Of a DNA stretch of 64,000 nucleotides, positions 9,701 to 17,398 are shown piece after piece; positions within the stretch are counted from its first letter, which is position 1, and each line of letters begins with the position of its first letter. Under the pieces are notes generated by a model. It made no database searches and had not been told where the DNA came from. It saw only the letters and a program-made list of their open reading frames with translations. The position numbers and the translations under genes were made by a program. The stretch is taken from contig JAFDZV010000006.1 of NCBI GenBank assembly GCA_018266795.1, positions 146,611 to 210,610 on the forward strand. The letters run 5' to 3'. Origin of the DNA: Bacteroidota bacterium (GTDB lineage Bacteria > Bacteroidota > Ignavibacteria > OLB7).

Positions 9701-10273
9701 GTGCTCACCGTGGGAAGCATCGACATCGCATCCGGCCCGGACGATCAGCATGTGCAGCTGGGCCAGGCGGCAAGCTTCAGCGTCACGGCCTCCGGAAGTT
9801 CCGGCCTCTCGTATCAGTGGCGGAAGAACGGACAGGCAGTCGCCGGTGCAACCTCCAGCACGTATTCGATCGGGGCGGCAGCAGTTGCGGATACCGGGAC
9901 GTACGATGTTGTCATCACCGGCCCCTGCACGGCAATCAGCAAGGGGGCCCGCCTTCTGATTCAGGGAGTTGGCGGCGTGGAGAACACGGGAGCGGCATTC
10001 GCCGGCATTCGAATGACGGTGACTCCGAATCCCGTGTCGGGGCGGGCGGTAGTACATCTCGAGGATGCAGGCCGGCTGCACGGCATGCCGGGGACGCGGC
10101 TCGAGCTTACCGACGCGCTCGGCCGCATCGTGACGGATCTGACGCCCATGCTCCTCTCCGGCTCCGGCACGGTGACGTTCAACACGGAGGGCCTCCCCGA
10201 TGGCGTCTATTACTGCCGCGTGCGATGCCGCGAATGGAACGGCATCGTTGCGCCGGTTGTCGTTGCACGATGA
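6716..10273 (+). CDS. Secreted DUF7948/SBBP-repeat/Ig-like protein with type IX sorting domain
   Basis: A 1185-aa exported protein. Domains in order: signal peptide (1-30); an N-terminal DUF7948-type domain (about 45-260, opening with FIRNRGQWP); and about eight or nine SBBP beta-propeller repeats (about 262-735) with the pattern YSTxxGGxxxD...A.D..GNAYVxG. Next are a linker domain (735-830) and three Ig-like domains (about 833-915, 915-998, 1000-1082) with the YQW..NG..I.GAT.S.Y pattern. The C-terminal sorting domain (about 1100-1185) begins TPNPVSGRAVV and contains LPDGVYY. Known biology: such C-termini direct proteins through the type IX system to the cell surface. The ATG at 6716 was chosen because the signal peptide starts there. 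The ligand or role is unknown. Confidence 0.9.
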   Translation: MSFRLRSAVTGLTIFITFALAGTLKTSAQPAGGSPAGINGVRSAGASFIRNRGQWPSGVLFGSRAPGVDLWLTRAGMLFDLYTLRPAETGAAGGTAASLRNAAVRRTGCIVGLQFLGAPNGIAARGIGRLPGTFNYLTGRDSSRWARNVERYSQARTEEIYPGISAIFYYDAGRPRYDLAIAPGADPTRIAMRYTGAQSVTADANGDLVIATTAGNLVQHGLYAYQRIGEKEVPVACSFKVDAKGLVKFTVGRYDRSHQLVIDPLLYSSFLGGSGDDGAYAVAVDASGNAYIAGYAAAWSAPPSDSFPRTVGAYDRTFNGGTVDAFVAKFDCVSDTLVYSTLIGGSNFEDARAIVLDNQNNAYVCGFTGSSDFPTTASAYAKTYIGGLSDAFVLRLNQNGSALDFSTYIGGLGADGAYALRLGPGGDIRIAGFTQAADYPVTRGAYDTTFNGAPGDIFVSSLSLNGSTLNSSTYVGGSGNDSPNGMVLDAAGNAYVVGITSSTDFPTTGNAIDKTFNGGASDVVVFKLNPSNTTLLYSTYMGGNAEDIGSDIALTSQGAITFCGSTSSHDYPTTLNVFQPAYRGGASDAFLSQIDPTGNTLNFSTMLGGPSDDYGYGLALDGGDHPYVCGTTASDSFPSTTDAYMRTHMQNSSDAFITELSAGGTDLVYSTFIGGGDRDVAYDIAFTGSNVAYITGLTKSLNYPVTTHRYSDSLGRVRTGNQEVLSYDAFITKLDLRNVAIISPASPGLICGGSTMQIQWSSPRLHSINIQLSRDGGATYPSTLQTGLDGATGSWGWTVPGGLAPGSIYRIRVIDAGDTSVYGVSALLTVPPVPTFTTQPQAKVLCHGEAFQLTAQASGSGIRYQWLRGGTPVQGATDTTYNGVANDTASYSLQATDTCGTVARSAIVTVTFHPGPVVTAAPQGSSACVGASHTFTVATSGPAATYQWQFNGAPIPGATGASYTIPSVKQSDAGSYTVAIAYAPCESKPLVTAPAVLTVGSIDIASGPDDQHVQLGQAASFSVTASGSSGLSYQWRKNGQAVAGATSSTYSIGAAAVADTGTYDVVITGPCTAISKGARLLIQGVGGVENTGAAFAGIRMTVTPNPVSGRAVVHLEDAGRLHGMPGTRLELTDALGRIVTDLTPMLLSGSGTVTFNTEGLPDGVYYCRVRCREWNGIVAPVVVAR

Positions 10274-10399
10274 TGGTGCATGCGGGTACCGGAGCACAAC
10301 TCCGGTATCCGCAGCTGCGTTCCGATTGCACGTCACCAACGGATAACCGGTTGCCGCACGAAGCGCAACCGATCGCGAATCACTGACCATGCTCCGCAG

Positions 10400-11896
10400 A
10401 TGATTCCTTCGCGCAGAAACTTTCTCCGCCTCGCAGCCGCCGGCACCGCAGCCGTGGGCCTTGGGGGCACGCGCCTCTTCGCCGGGAACCATGGGGGAGT
10501 CGGCGCGGCGGCCGTTCAGGGATCGCCGCAGGCTCTGCGGATCCCGCCCCTCTTCGCCGGCGGTACGATCACAGCGCGCATGGCGCAGCAGAACGTGTGG
10601 CCCGATATCGCAACGGAGGTGTGGACCTACGGCGGATCGTACCCGGCGCCAACCATTCGCGTGCGATCGGGTGAGCGTTTTACCGCGCAGTTCTCCAACA
10701 TGCTTCCCGACCACTCGAACATCCACTGGCACGGCCTGCTGAATCCGCACAACATGGATGGCCATCCGAATGATGTGTTCGAGAACGGCGCTTCGTACAC
10801 CTACAGCTTCGCCGTGGCCCAGCGTGCGGGCACATACTGGTATCATCCGCACCCGCACATGATGACCGGCCCGCAGGTCTATCGCGGAATGGCGGGCTTC
10901 TTCATCGTCGAGGATGACGAGGAGAATGCACTGGGGCTTCCGGCATCGGAGTACGATGTGCCGCTGCTCATTCAGGACCGGCGCAGCGAGGCGGGACGCC
11001 AATTCAGCTACATACTGGACGACGCCGCGCAGCTCGACGGCTACCTTGGTGACGAGGTGCTCGCCAACGGCACGCCCGATGCATTCCTCGAAGTCGCGCG
11101 CGGGCTGTACCGCTTCCGCCTTCTCAACGGATCCAACGCACGCATCTATCAGGTTGCGCTCTCGGACAACTCCGCCTTCCATGTGATCGGTACGGACGGC
11201 GGACTGCTCGACCGGCCATACGAGGTAACGAACTCGATGCTTGCCCCTGCGGAACGCCTGGACGTGCTGATCGATTTCTCCCGCTTCGCCATCGGCGACT
11301 CCGTGACGCTGAAGACGCTCCGGTATCAGGGTGGAACGGGACGGCAGCAGGGAGCGGAGATGGCGATCCTTCGGTTCGATGTGAAGCGCGACGGCGGCAG
11401 CGGCGGCGCCATGCCCGCCACGCTTGCAACCATCGAGAAGCTGAATCCCGACGCAGCCGTTCGCCAGCGCGACTTCACTCTCCGCACGGACGACGGCTCA
11501 TCGCCGCCGATGCACATGATCAACGACCGGATGTTCGACATGGACCGTATCGACGAGACGGTCCATCTCGGCGATCTGGAGGTGTGGTCGTTCACGAATG
11601 CAACGCTCTATCCGCATCCCATGCACCTGCACGGCGCGCAGTTCCAGGTGATGGACCGCAACGGGAACACCGCGCTGGAGCCGCGCGACATGGGATGGAA
11701 GGATACGATCTACCTCCCGGCGTATTCAACCGCACGCGTCGCTGTAAAGTTCGGGCCATATGCCGGCGTCTATCTGGTTCACTGCCACAATCTGGAGCAC
11801 GAGGACCACGGCATGATGCTCAACTACGAGACCACGTTGAACGATTCAGCGGTGGAGGATCGCGATGCCGATGCGAGCCGGATGGAGCTACGGTAG
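10400..11896 (+). CDS. Tat-exported multicopper oxidase
   Basis: A three-cupredoxin copper oxidase of 498 aa, related to laccase, CueO and FtsP. All copper motifs are visible: HWHG (His109, His111), WYHPHPH (148-153), HPMHLHG near the C-terminus, and HCHNLEHEDHGMM, which supplies the type 1 Cys, the flanking His residues and an axial Met. The N-terminus carries a twin-arginine signal, SRRNFLRLAAAG, which fixes the start at 10400. It probably acts in the periplasm on phenols, metals or cuprous ions. There is no adjacent copper-resistance gene, so the substrate is open. The gene is followed directly by a repeat block that reaches the topA stop codon. Confidence 0.92.
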   Translation: MIPSRRNFLRLAAAGTAAVGLGGTRLFAGNHGGVGAAAVQGSPQALRIPPLFAGGTITARMAQQNVWPDIATEVWTYGGSYPAPTIRVRSGERFTAQFSNMLPDHSNIHWHGLLNPHNMDGHPNDVFENGASYTYSFAVAQRAGTYWYHPHPHMMTGPQVYRGMAGFFIVEDDEENALGLPASEYDVPLLIQDRRSEAGRQFSYILDDAAQLDGYLGDEVLANGTPDAFLEVARGLYRFRLLNGSNARIYQVALSDNSAFHVIGTDGGLLDRPYEVTNSMLAPAERLDVLIDFSRFAIGDSVTLKTLRYQGGTGRQQGAEMAILRFDVKRDGGSGGAMPATLATIEKLNPDAAVRQRDFTLRTDDGSSPPMHMINDRMFDMDRIDETVHLGDLEVWSFTNATLYPHPMHLHGAQFQVMDRNGNTALEPRDMGWKDTIYLPAYSTARVAVKFGPYAGVYLVHCHNLEHEDHGMMLNYETTLNDSAVEDRDADASRMELR

Positions 11897-11897
11897 A

Positions 11898-12046
11898 GTA
11901 GTACTTCGTGCTTGGGGCTTGGTACTTCGTTGTTCGGCAGCAGCCGCCACGTTCGTTGCCAAGACCTACAGCGAGGCGCAGCCGAGCGCCCCAAGAACCA
12001 AGGCCCAAGCACCACAGCGAGGCGCAGCCGAGCGTCCCAACGCCTC
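11898..12046. repeat. GGNNCTT heptamers plus two copies of the 39-bp-type unit
   Basis: The block starts with heptamers CGTGCTT, GGGGCTT, GGTACTT (11907-11927). A segment follows that is repeated in reverse orientation near 15000-15125, sharing TTGTTCGG, the GTTCG-TGCCA stretch and AGCGAGGC-CAGCCGAGCG. Two copies of the unit that is tandem at 40389-40583 lie at about 11959-11995 and 12006-12041. The block fills the gap between the convergent multicopper oxidase and topA genes and stops exactly at the topA stop codon. Confidence 0.8.
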
Positions 12047-14365
12047 TCACACTCTCTTGCGGCACTTCGGGCATTCCGTAACTGTACCCTCCCCCTCGCG
12101 AATGCTCTCCACGCTCCACCTGTTGCCGCAGTGCGGGCACGGCATGTTGACCGGCTTCCGGCTCGATGTGAAGCGGCACTCGGGATACCTGGTGCAGCCG
12201 TAGAAGACACTGTTGTAGCGCCCCCCCACACGTTCCACCAACGCTCCCTCGCCGCAGGCCGGGCAGTGCACGTCCAGCGGGATCGCCTTCGTTGCCGTGC
12301 AGGCCGGATAGTTGGAGCATCCGTAGAACTCACTCCCGCCGCGTCCGCGTCGCCGCCGCATCGGTGCGCCGCATGCGTCGCACGGCACGGCCTCGCCGGC
12401 CGCCGGAGCCGGCTGTCCGACCGGAGCGGAGGAGTTCGCCGCATCGTTCCCATCACCTGCGGGTAGGGGCGCGGAGCCGCGTCCCATGTCGATGCCGAGC
12501 CGCGAATACCCTGCAACGGCGCGCGCTCCGCCGCGTCCTGCCGTACGGAGCGACTCCTCCAGAGGCTTGTAGAAGCGCTGCATCACTTTCACGTACGTTG
12601 CACTGCCGCCGGCAATCGTATCCAGTTCACCCTCCATCTTCGCCGTGAACTTCACATCGAAAAGCGCGGGGAAGCCGTTCACCAGAACGTCGCAGACCTT
12701 CATCCCCAGCTCCGTTGCATGCAGCTTGCGTTCGCGCTGCTCCACGTAGCCCCGCTCCTGAATCGTGGCGATGATGGCCGCATACGTGCTCGGGCGCCCG
12801 ATCCCCTTCGCCTCCAACTCCTTCACAAGCAGGCTCTCCGTGTAGCGAGCCGGCGGCTTCGTCTGGCTTCCCTTGATCTCGGCCTCCCTCAGGCTCAGCT
12901 CGTCCCCCTTGCGAATCCCGGCCGGGAGAATCGTCTCCAGCTCGCGATCCGCATCATCGGCGCCGCGCGCACCGGCTGCGCGCCGGCCGCGCTCCTCGTC
13001 TTCCGGCTCCATCTCCGCATAGATCTGCATCCAGCCATGGAAGCGGGTGATGCGGCCGCTCGCGCGAAACAGGAAGGGGCCGCCGCTGATCTCCACCGTT
13101 GTCTGGTCGAACACGGCCGGCGCCATCTGGCTGGCAACGAATCGGCTCCAGATCAATTCGTAGAGATCGGCCATCTCCTTGTCCAGGTGTTTGCGCGCCT
13201 CCTTCGGTGTGATCGTGATGTCTGCCGGGCGGATCGCCTCGTGCGCATCCTGCACGTTCGTCTTCGCGCGCTTCTTCGCCACAGCCGCCGTGCGAGCGGC
13301 CGCCTGTCTGGGTGCGGGGAGATATTCCTTGCCGTAGTTGCCGTAGATATACTCCTCGGCCGCATCCACGGCCTCCTCGCTCACGCGAGTGGAGTCGGTT
13401 CGCATGTACGTGATCAGCCCCAGACGCCCGCGCGTGGTTCCGAGATCCACTCCCTCGTACAATCCCTGCGCAAGTTTCATCGTTCGCCCCGGATTGATCT
13501 TCAACCGGCGCGATGCCTCCTGCTGCACCGTGGACGTTGTAAAGGGTTGCGGCGGATTGCGCTTCATCTCCTTCGTGGCCAGCGAGGAGATGGCATACGT
13601 CTCACGCATCGCGCGATCGCGGAGCTCCTCCGCCTCCTTCAACGTTGCGATATGCGTCGGCACTCCATCCTTCTCACGGTCCACCTGCGAGCCGGACGGG
13701 TTGCGCAGATCGCGGCCGTCCGCACGCACCAGACGTGCAACGATCTCCTCATCGGCGCTCGTGAAGAAGTGGCCGACCAGGTTCCAGTAATCGATTGCGA
13801 TGAAGGAGTTGATGGCGCGTTCGCGTTCCACCACCAGGCGAACCGCAACCGATTGAACGCGGCCGGCCGAAAGGCCCCGCGCCTCGCCGGCGAAGCGGCG
13901 CCAGAGGAATGGGGAAATCTTGTAGCCGATCAGGCGATCCATCACGCGGCGCGCCTCCTGCGCCTGCACCATCGCGCCATCGATGGCGCGCGGCCGGCTC
14001 ATTGCCGTGGTGACGCCGCTGCGCGTGATCTCGTTGAAGAGCACGCGGCTGATGTTGCCGTTCTCGTCGCGAATTGCCTCGGCGATGTGGTGCGCAATCG
14101 CCTCCCCCTCGCGATCGGGGTCCGTGGCAAGGAACACGCGATCGCACCGCGCGGCAAGCGCGCGCAGGCGTTTCACCACCTCTTCCTTTCCGCCGATCAC
14201 CACGTACGTTGGAACGAACCCGTTCGCGACATCGATCGCAAGGCCGTCGCGCGGCAGATCGCGAACGTGGCCCACGGAGGCCTCCACGATGTAGTCCGAG
14301 CCGAGATACTTGTTGATGGTTTTCGCCTTCGCAGGCGACTCCACTATGACGAGCGACTTTGACAC
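12047..14365 (-). CDS. topA: DNA topoisomerase I (type IA)
   Basis: Relaxes negative supercoils through a covalent 5'-phosphotyrosine. The 772-aa protein has the Toprim domain (LVIVESPAKAKTI at the N-terminus, ATDPDREGEAIAHH at about 80-93) and the active site LITYMRTDSTR, with Tyr320 as nucleophile. Three C-terminal zinc-ribbon modules with paired Cys motifs follow: CDACGAP..CSNYPAC, CPACGEG..CTRYPEC and CPHCG..CPKC. The start is GTG at 14365. Length and architecture are normal for the bacterial enzyme. Its 3' end abuts the repeat block at 11898-12046, and another degenerate repeat lies immediately upstream. Confidence 0.97.
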   Translation of the reverse strand: MSKSLVIVESPAKAKTINKYLGSDYIVEASVGHVRDLPRDGLAIDVANGFVPTYVVIGGKEEVVKRLRALAARCDRVFLATDPDREGEAIAHHIAEAIRDENGNISRVLFNEITRSGVTTAMSRPRAIDGAMVQAQEARRVMDRLIGYKISPFLWRRFAGEARGLSAGRVQSVAVRLVVERERAINSFIAIDYWNLVGHFFTSADEEIVARLVRADGRDLRNPSGSQVDREKDGVPTHIATLKEAEELRDRAMRETYAISSLATKEMKRNPPQPFTTSTVQQEASRRLKINPGRTMKLAQGLYEGVDLGTTRGRLGLITYMRTDSTRVSEEAVDAAEEYIYGNYGKEYLPAPRQAAARTAAVAKKRAKTNVQDAHEAIRPADITITPKEARKHLDKEMADLYELIWSRFVASQMAPAVFDQTTVEISGGPFLFRASGRITRFHGWMQIYAEMEPEDEERGRRAAGARGADDADRELETILPAGIRKGDELSLREAEIKGSQTKPPARYTESLLVKELEAKGIGRPSTYAAIIATIQERGYVEQRERKLHATELGMKVCDVLVNGFPALFDVKFTAKMEGELDTIAGGSATYVKVMQRFYKPLEESLRTAGRGGARAVAGYSRLGIDMGRGSAPLPAGDGNDAANSSAPVGQPAPAAGEAVPCDACGAPMRRRRGRGGSEFYGCSNYPACTATKAIPLDVHCPACGEGALVERVGGRYNSVFYGCTRYPECRFTSSRKPVNMPCPHCGNRWSVESIREGEGTVTECPKCRKRV

Positions 14366-14425
14366 GGTTGGGCTTGGGTCTTGGAACGCCCGGCTGCGCC
14401 GGACGTTGGGGCCTGGTCAGTGCGG
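14366..14425. repeat. Degenerate GGNNCTT / 39-bp-unit repeat copy
   Basis: Read on the minus strand this resembles the unit at 12006-12041 (GGCGCAGCCGGGCGTTCCAAG against GGCGCAGCCGAGCGTCCCAA). On the plus strand it is flanked by GGGCTTGGGTCTTGG and TTGGGGCCTGG. It fills most of the gap between topA and the Nudix gene. Confidence 0.6.
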
Positions 14426-14458
14426 ACAACGGAGTAAAGAGAACCCGGGATCTATGTA

Positions 14459-14971
14459 TCAGCTTCCATCACTGCCCGGCGCAATGTTGAGGCCGTCATT
14501 GTGCGAGATGAACCGCAACGAATCGGCAACGGAGCGAAGGTTGGCCGTGAGGAAGCCGGGCTTCACTACGATCGATTCAAGCGAATCGATATTGAACCAC
14601 TGGAACAGAGGCGGCGTCGTGCCCTCGCTTCCAACGAAGCTATCACCGCGATCAAGCACGCCGGTCTCCGCAGGGAACTCCACCAGGAAGTAGATGCCCA
14701 GCTCATGATAGCGGCGCCCCCGGTACGTGAAGAAATTCTCCGCCACCCAGAGCGGCCGCACGACGCGCGGCTCCGCGCCCATCTCCTCCACCATCTCGCG
14801 CCGCACGGTCTCCTCCGCGGTTTCACCCATTTCGCACCGGCCGCCCGGCGGCGACCAGAACCAATCCTCCTCCGTCTTGTGAAGCAGAACGCGTCCGCCA
14901 TGCAGGGCAATGGCCACGGCACGGTATTGAAACACCTGATCCTCTCGGGAAATAGCCAGCATGTGATTCAT
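14459..14971 (-). CDS. Nudix hydrolase
   Basis: Hydrolyses a nucleoside diphosphate linked to another moiety. The 170-aa protein has a perfect Nudix box (Gly44, x5, Glu50, x7, Arg58-Glu59, Glu62-Glu63, Gly65; core GETAEETVRREMVEEMG). The upstream RAVAIALHGGRVLLHK strand is typical of the fold. The substrate cannot be read from sequence. An in-frame ATG three codons in (MLAIS) is an alternative start. Repeats flank it on both sides. Confidence 0.9.
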   Translation of the reverse strand: MNHMLAISREDQVFQYRAVAIALHGGRVLLHKTEEDWFWSPPGGRCEMGETAEETVRREMVEEMGAEPRVVRPLWVAENFFTYRGRRYHELGIYFLVEFPAETGVLDRGDSFVGSEGTTPPLFQWFNIDSLESIVVKPGFLTANLRSVADSLRFISHNDGLNIAPGSDGS

Positions 14972-14994
14972 GGATGGATGGACAAGATAGCAAT

Positions 14995-15125
14995 CCCGAG
15001 ACGCTCGGCGTCGGGCCTGGTTCTTGGGACGCTCGGCTGAGCCTCGCTATTGGGCCTGGCAGCGAACCTGCCGGTGGCCACCGAACAACCAAGCACCAAG
15101 ACCCAAGTACCAAGCACGAAGTACC
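14995..15125. repeat. Inverted copy of the 11.9-kb repeat block with CCAAGNN heptamers
   Basis: On the minus strand it aligns with 11907-11996: heptamers, TTGTTCGGT, a GTTCGCTGCCA stretch, then AGCGAGGCTCAGCCGAGCG and TCCCAAGAACCA. On the plus strand 15089-15123 reads in perfect 7-base register: CCAAGCA, CCAAGAC, CCAAGTA, CCAAGCA, CGAAGTA. Confidence 0.8.
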
Positions 15126-15290
15126 AGATCGCCTGCCGTTGGTTCCACTCTATCTGTAGATGCGCCGCATCCAACGATCTCAAGCTCCCCGCAGGGAACG
15201 GCCTGTGCCTTCATTCGAGACAGACAGGTCGCTCCTGGACGGAGCTTATCGAAGGAGAGAGCGGCAGCATCGGCTACAGATAGACTGCAT
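15092..15290 (+). repeat. 199-bp direct repeat, copy A, containing a 134-bp element with inverted ends
   Basis: Almost identical to 15397-15595 (offset 305 bp; I count four or five differences). Inside it, CTATCTGTAG (15150-15159) and CTACAGATAG (15274-15283) form perfect 10-bp inverted ends of a 134-bp element. No convincing ORF is encoded. A diverged partial copy lies in the opposite orientation at 40291-40360. Confidence 0.85.
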
Positions 15291-15396
15291 TTGCGGTGAC
15301 GAATCCTGCTTGTGAATGGCAACGGCTCCTTCGGCGGAACAGTGGATTGCCACGGATCGGCTGGCGAACTGCATGATGCACCGTGTCCAAGCACGA

Positions 15397-15595
15397 AGCA
15401 CAAAGACCCAAGTACCAAGCACGAAGTACCAGATCGCCTGCCGTTGGTTCCACTCTATCTGTAGATGCGCCGCATCCAACGATCTCAAGCTCCCAGCAGG
15501 GAGCGGCCTGTGCCTTCATTCGAGACAGACAGGTCGCTCCTGGACGGAGCTTATCGAAGGAGAGAGCGGCAGCATCGGCTACAGATAGGCTGCAT
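15397..15595 (+). repeat. 199-bp direct repeat, copy B
   Basis: Second copy of 15092-15290; the element with inverted ends spans 15455-15588. It is preceded by in-register heptamers CCAAGCA, CGAAGCA, CAAAGAC, CCAAGTA, CCAAGCA, CGAAGTA (15387-15428). The spacer between copies (15291-15396) and the sequence to 15710 are unrelated to each other and hold no gene I can support. Confidence 0.85.
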
Positions 15596-15714
15596 GCCCG
15601 CCCGACATATGCATCATGGCGGGCACGGGAAGGCCCGGTAGTGTCGCAGTTTGCATTCGATGGGAATAGTCTGTGCTGCATGCAGGACTGGGACAGGGCT
15701 CCGGCAAACACTAC

Positions 15715-15758
15715 CCAAGATCCAAGAACCAAGATCCAAGTACCAAACCCCAAGTACC
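15715..15758 (+). repeat. CCAAGNN heptamer run before the glycosyltransferase gene
   Basis: Six units in exact 7-base register: CCAAGAT, CCAAGAA, CCAAGAT, CCAAGTA, CCAAACC, CCAAGTA. They end 25 bp before the glycosyltransferase start codon, so they would lie in its leader or promoter region. Confidence 0.8.
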
Positions 15759-15783
15759 AACTCCTCCGTATCTTGGCGGGCCT

Positions 15784-17109
15784 ATGAAGAACGTATTGAT
15801 CGTTGCCTACTACTTCCCCCCATCGGGCGGACCTGGTGTACAGCGGGTGTTGAAATATGTGCAGTACCTGCGCGAGTTCGGCTGGGAGCCGACGGTGCTG
15901 ACGGTTCGTGACGGGAACTTTCCCGCGCGCGACGAGTCATTACTGAACGAGATCCCGGACGGCGTGCGCGTTATTCGCACGGAGATCTTCGAACCGTACG
16001 ATGCCTACCGGAAGCTGACGGGGAAACAGAAGGGAACGGCGATCGATGTCAACACGATCAGGAAGGAGGGGGCGAAGATCTCCATGTCCGAACGGATTGC
16101 GGAGTTCGTGCGCGCGACATTCTTCATTCCCGACGCACGGATCGGCTGGTACAGGCATGCATACCGGGCGGGCCTCGACGCGATTGCCAGGTACAGAATC
16201 GACGCCATCTACAGTTCCTCCCCTCCGTACACCTGCGCGCTGATTGCGCGCGGACTGAAGCGCAGAACGGGCCTGCCGTGGGTTGCAGGGTTTCGCGATC
16301 CGTGGACGCGCTTCATCACGACGCCGGACCGCTGGGCGATTCCGGCGGCGATCGATCGCCGTCTGGAGCGCTCGGTGTTCACCGAGGCCGACGCCGTGGA
16401 GGTTGCATGGCTGGGCATCCGGAAGGATGCGCTGGGGAAGTATCCATCGCTCGATGCATCGAAGTTCCACCATCTCCCGAACGGCTTCGACAGTGCGGAC
16501 TATCCGGTTGTGGACGCATCAACCCGAACGGACGATCGCTACACCGTAACCTACACCGGCTCCATGTACGGCCGCCGCAATCCCGACGCCTTCCTGAAGG
16601 CCGTGGAATTGCTGGCGCAGCGCGGCGACATCGATCCGGCGAACATCCGGCTCCGGTTCATCGGCCGCTTCGGCGACGAGGTGATGCAGATGTTCCGCAG
16701 CAGCGCGCTGGGAAGCGCCATCGAAGTTGTTGGATACATGGCGCATCGCGAGAGCATCGCGCAGCTTCTGCTTGCCGACGCCCTGTTGCTGGTGGTGGAC
16801 GAGTGCGACGAAAGCGACGAGGTTGTGCCGGGGAAGGTGTACGAATACATCGGCTCCGGCCGGCCGCTGATGGCGATTGCGCCGGAGAAGGGAGCGATCG
16901 CCGATCTCGTGGCGGAGACCCGCGCCGGTTTCGTGGCACATCAATCCAACATCGAAGGAATCGCCCGCGGCTTCCTGGGCCTGTACCGCGAGCATGTGAG
17001 CGGCGTGCGGACTCTGGTTCCGAATACGGAGGCGATTGCGCGCTACGAGCGGCGCAACACCACCGGAGAACTGGCGCGTCTGCTGGAAAGCATCAGCCCG
17101 CGCTCGTAG
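15784..17109 (+). CDS. Glycosyltransferase, GT4-like (GT-B fold)
   Basis: A 441-aa cytosolic or membrane-associated transferase. The N-terminus, VLIVAYYFPPSGGPGVQRVLKYVQYLREFG, is the typical acceptor-domain start of this group, with a Gly-rich loop. The nucleotide-sugar half carries VTYTGSMYGRRNPDAFLKAV and the donor-binding PGKVYEYIGSGRPLMAI, where the usual Glu sits in YEYI. The start follows a run of CCAAGNN heptamers. A YfhO-type membrane protein gene follows on the same strand, suggesting a role in surface polysaccharide or glycan assembly. Donor and acceptor are unknown. Confidence 0.85.
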   Translation: MKNVLIVAYYFPPSGGPGVQRVLKYVQYLREFGWEPTVLTVRDGNFPARDESLLNEIPDGVRVIRTEIFEPYDAYRKLTGKQKGTAIDVNTIRKEGAKISMSERIAEFVRATFFIPDARIGWYRHAYRAGLDAIARYRIDAIYSSSPPYTCALIARGLKRRTGLPWVAGFRDPWTRFITTPDRWAIPAAIDRRLERSVFTEADAVEVAWLGIRKDALGKYPSLDASKFHHLPNGFDSADYPVVDASTRTDDRYTVTYTGSMYGRRNPDAFLKAVELLAQRGDIDPANIRLRFIGRFGDEVMQMFRSSALGSAIEVVGYMAHRESIAQLLLADALLLVVDECDESDEVVPGKVYEYIGSGRPLMAIAPEKGAIADLVAETRAGFVAHQSNIEGIARGFLGLYREHVSGVRTLVPNTEAIARYERRNTTGELARLLESISPRS

Positions 17110-17398
17110 CCCGGCACACACCGTTTTCTAATCCGCGGCAAGTCGCTATCATTGCGCTTTCCGCCCGGGCTCTGTCTGACTATCCTGTTTGGGCCGGATC
17201 GCCGCGCCTACAGCGCCCGCGGCCACGTTGCACTCGCTCGCCGTAGGCCGCAACGTCTCGTTCGAGCGCCCTGCCGCGGACACCGATCGCTCGCGACCGG
17301 CTCACAAAACAATTGTCGGACAAGCCGACACGCACGCCGCATGCGCCGTTGATTCATCGGCCTCCAGGCGGCACACCTATCCGACCTACAGAGCGTTT

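Noticed and set aside
7147..10386. 1079-codon plus frame overlapping the SBBP gene
   Set aside because: An out-of-frame shadow, Arg-rich with no domain, whereas the other frame carries clear repeats and a sorting domain.
15047..15753. Minus-strand frames across the 199-bp repeats
   Set aside because: The frames arise from the repeated DNA itself; both copies translate alike because the DNA is alike, with no sign of protein-level selection.
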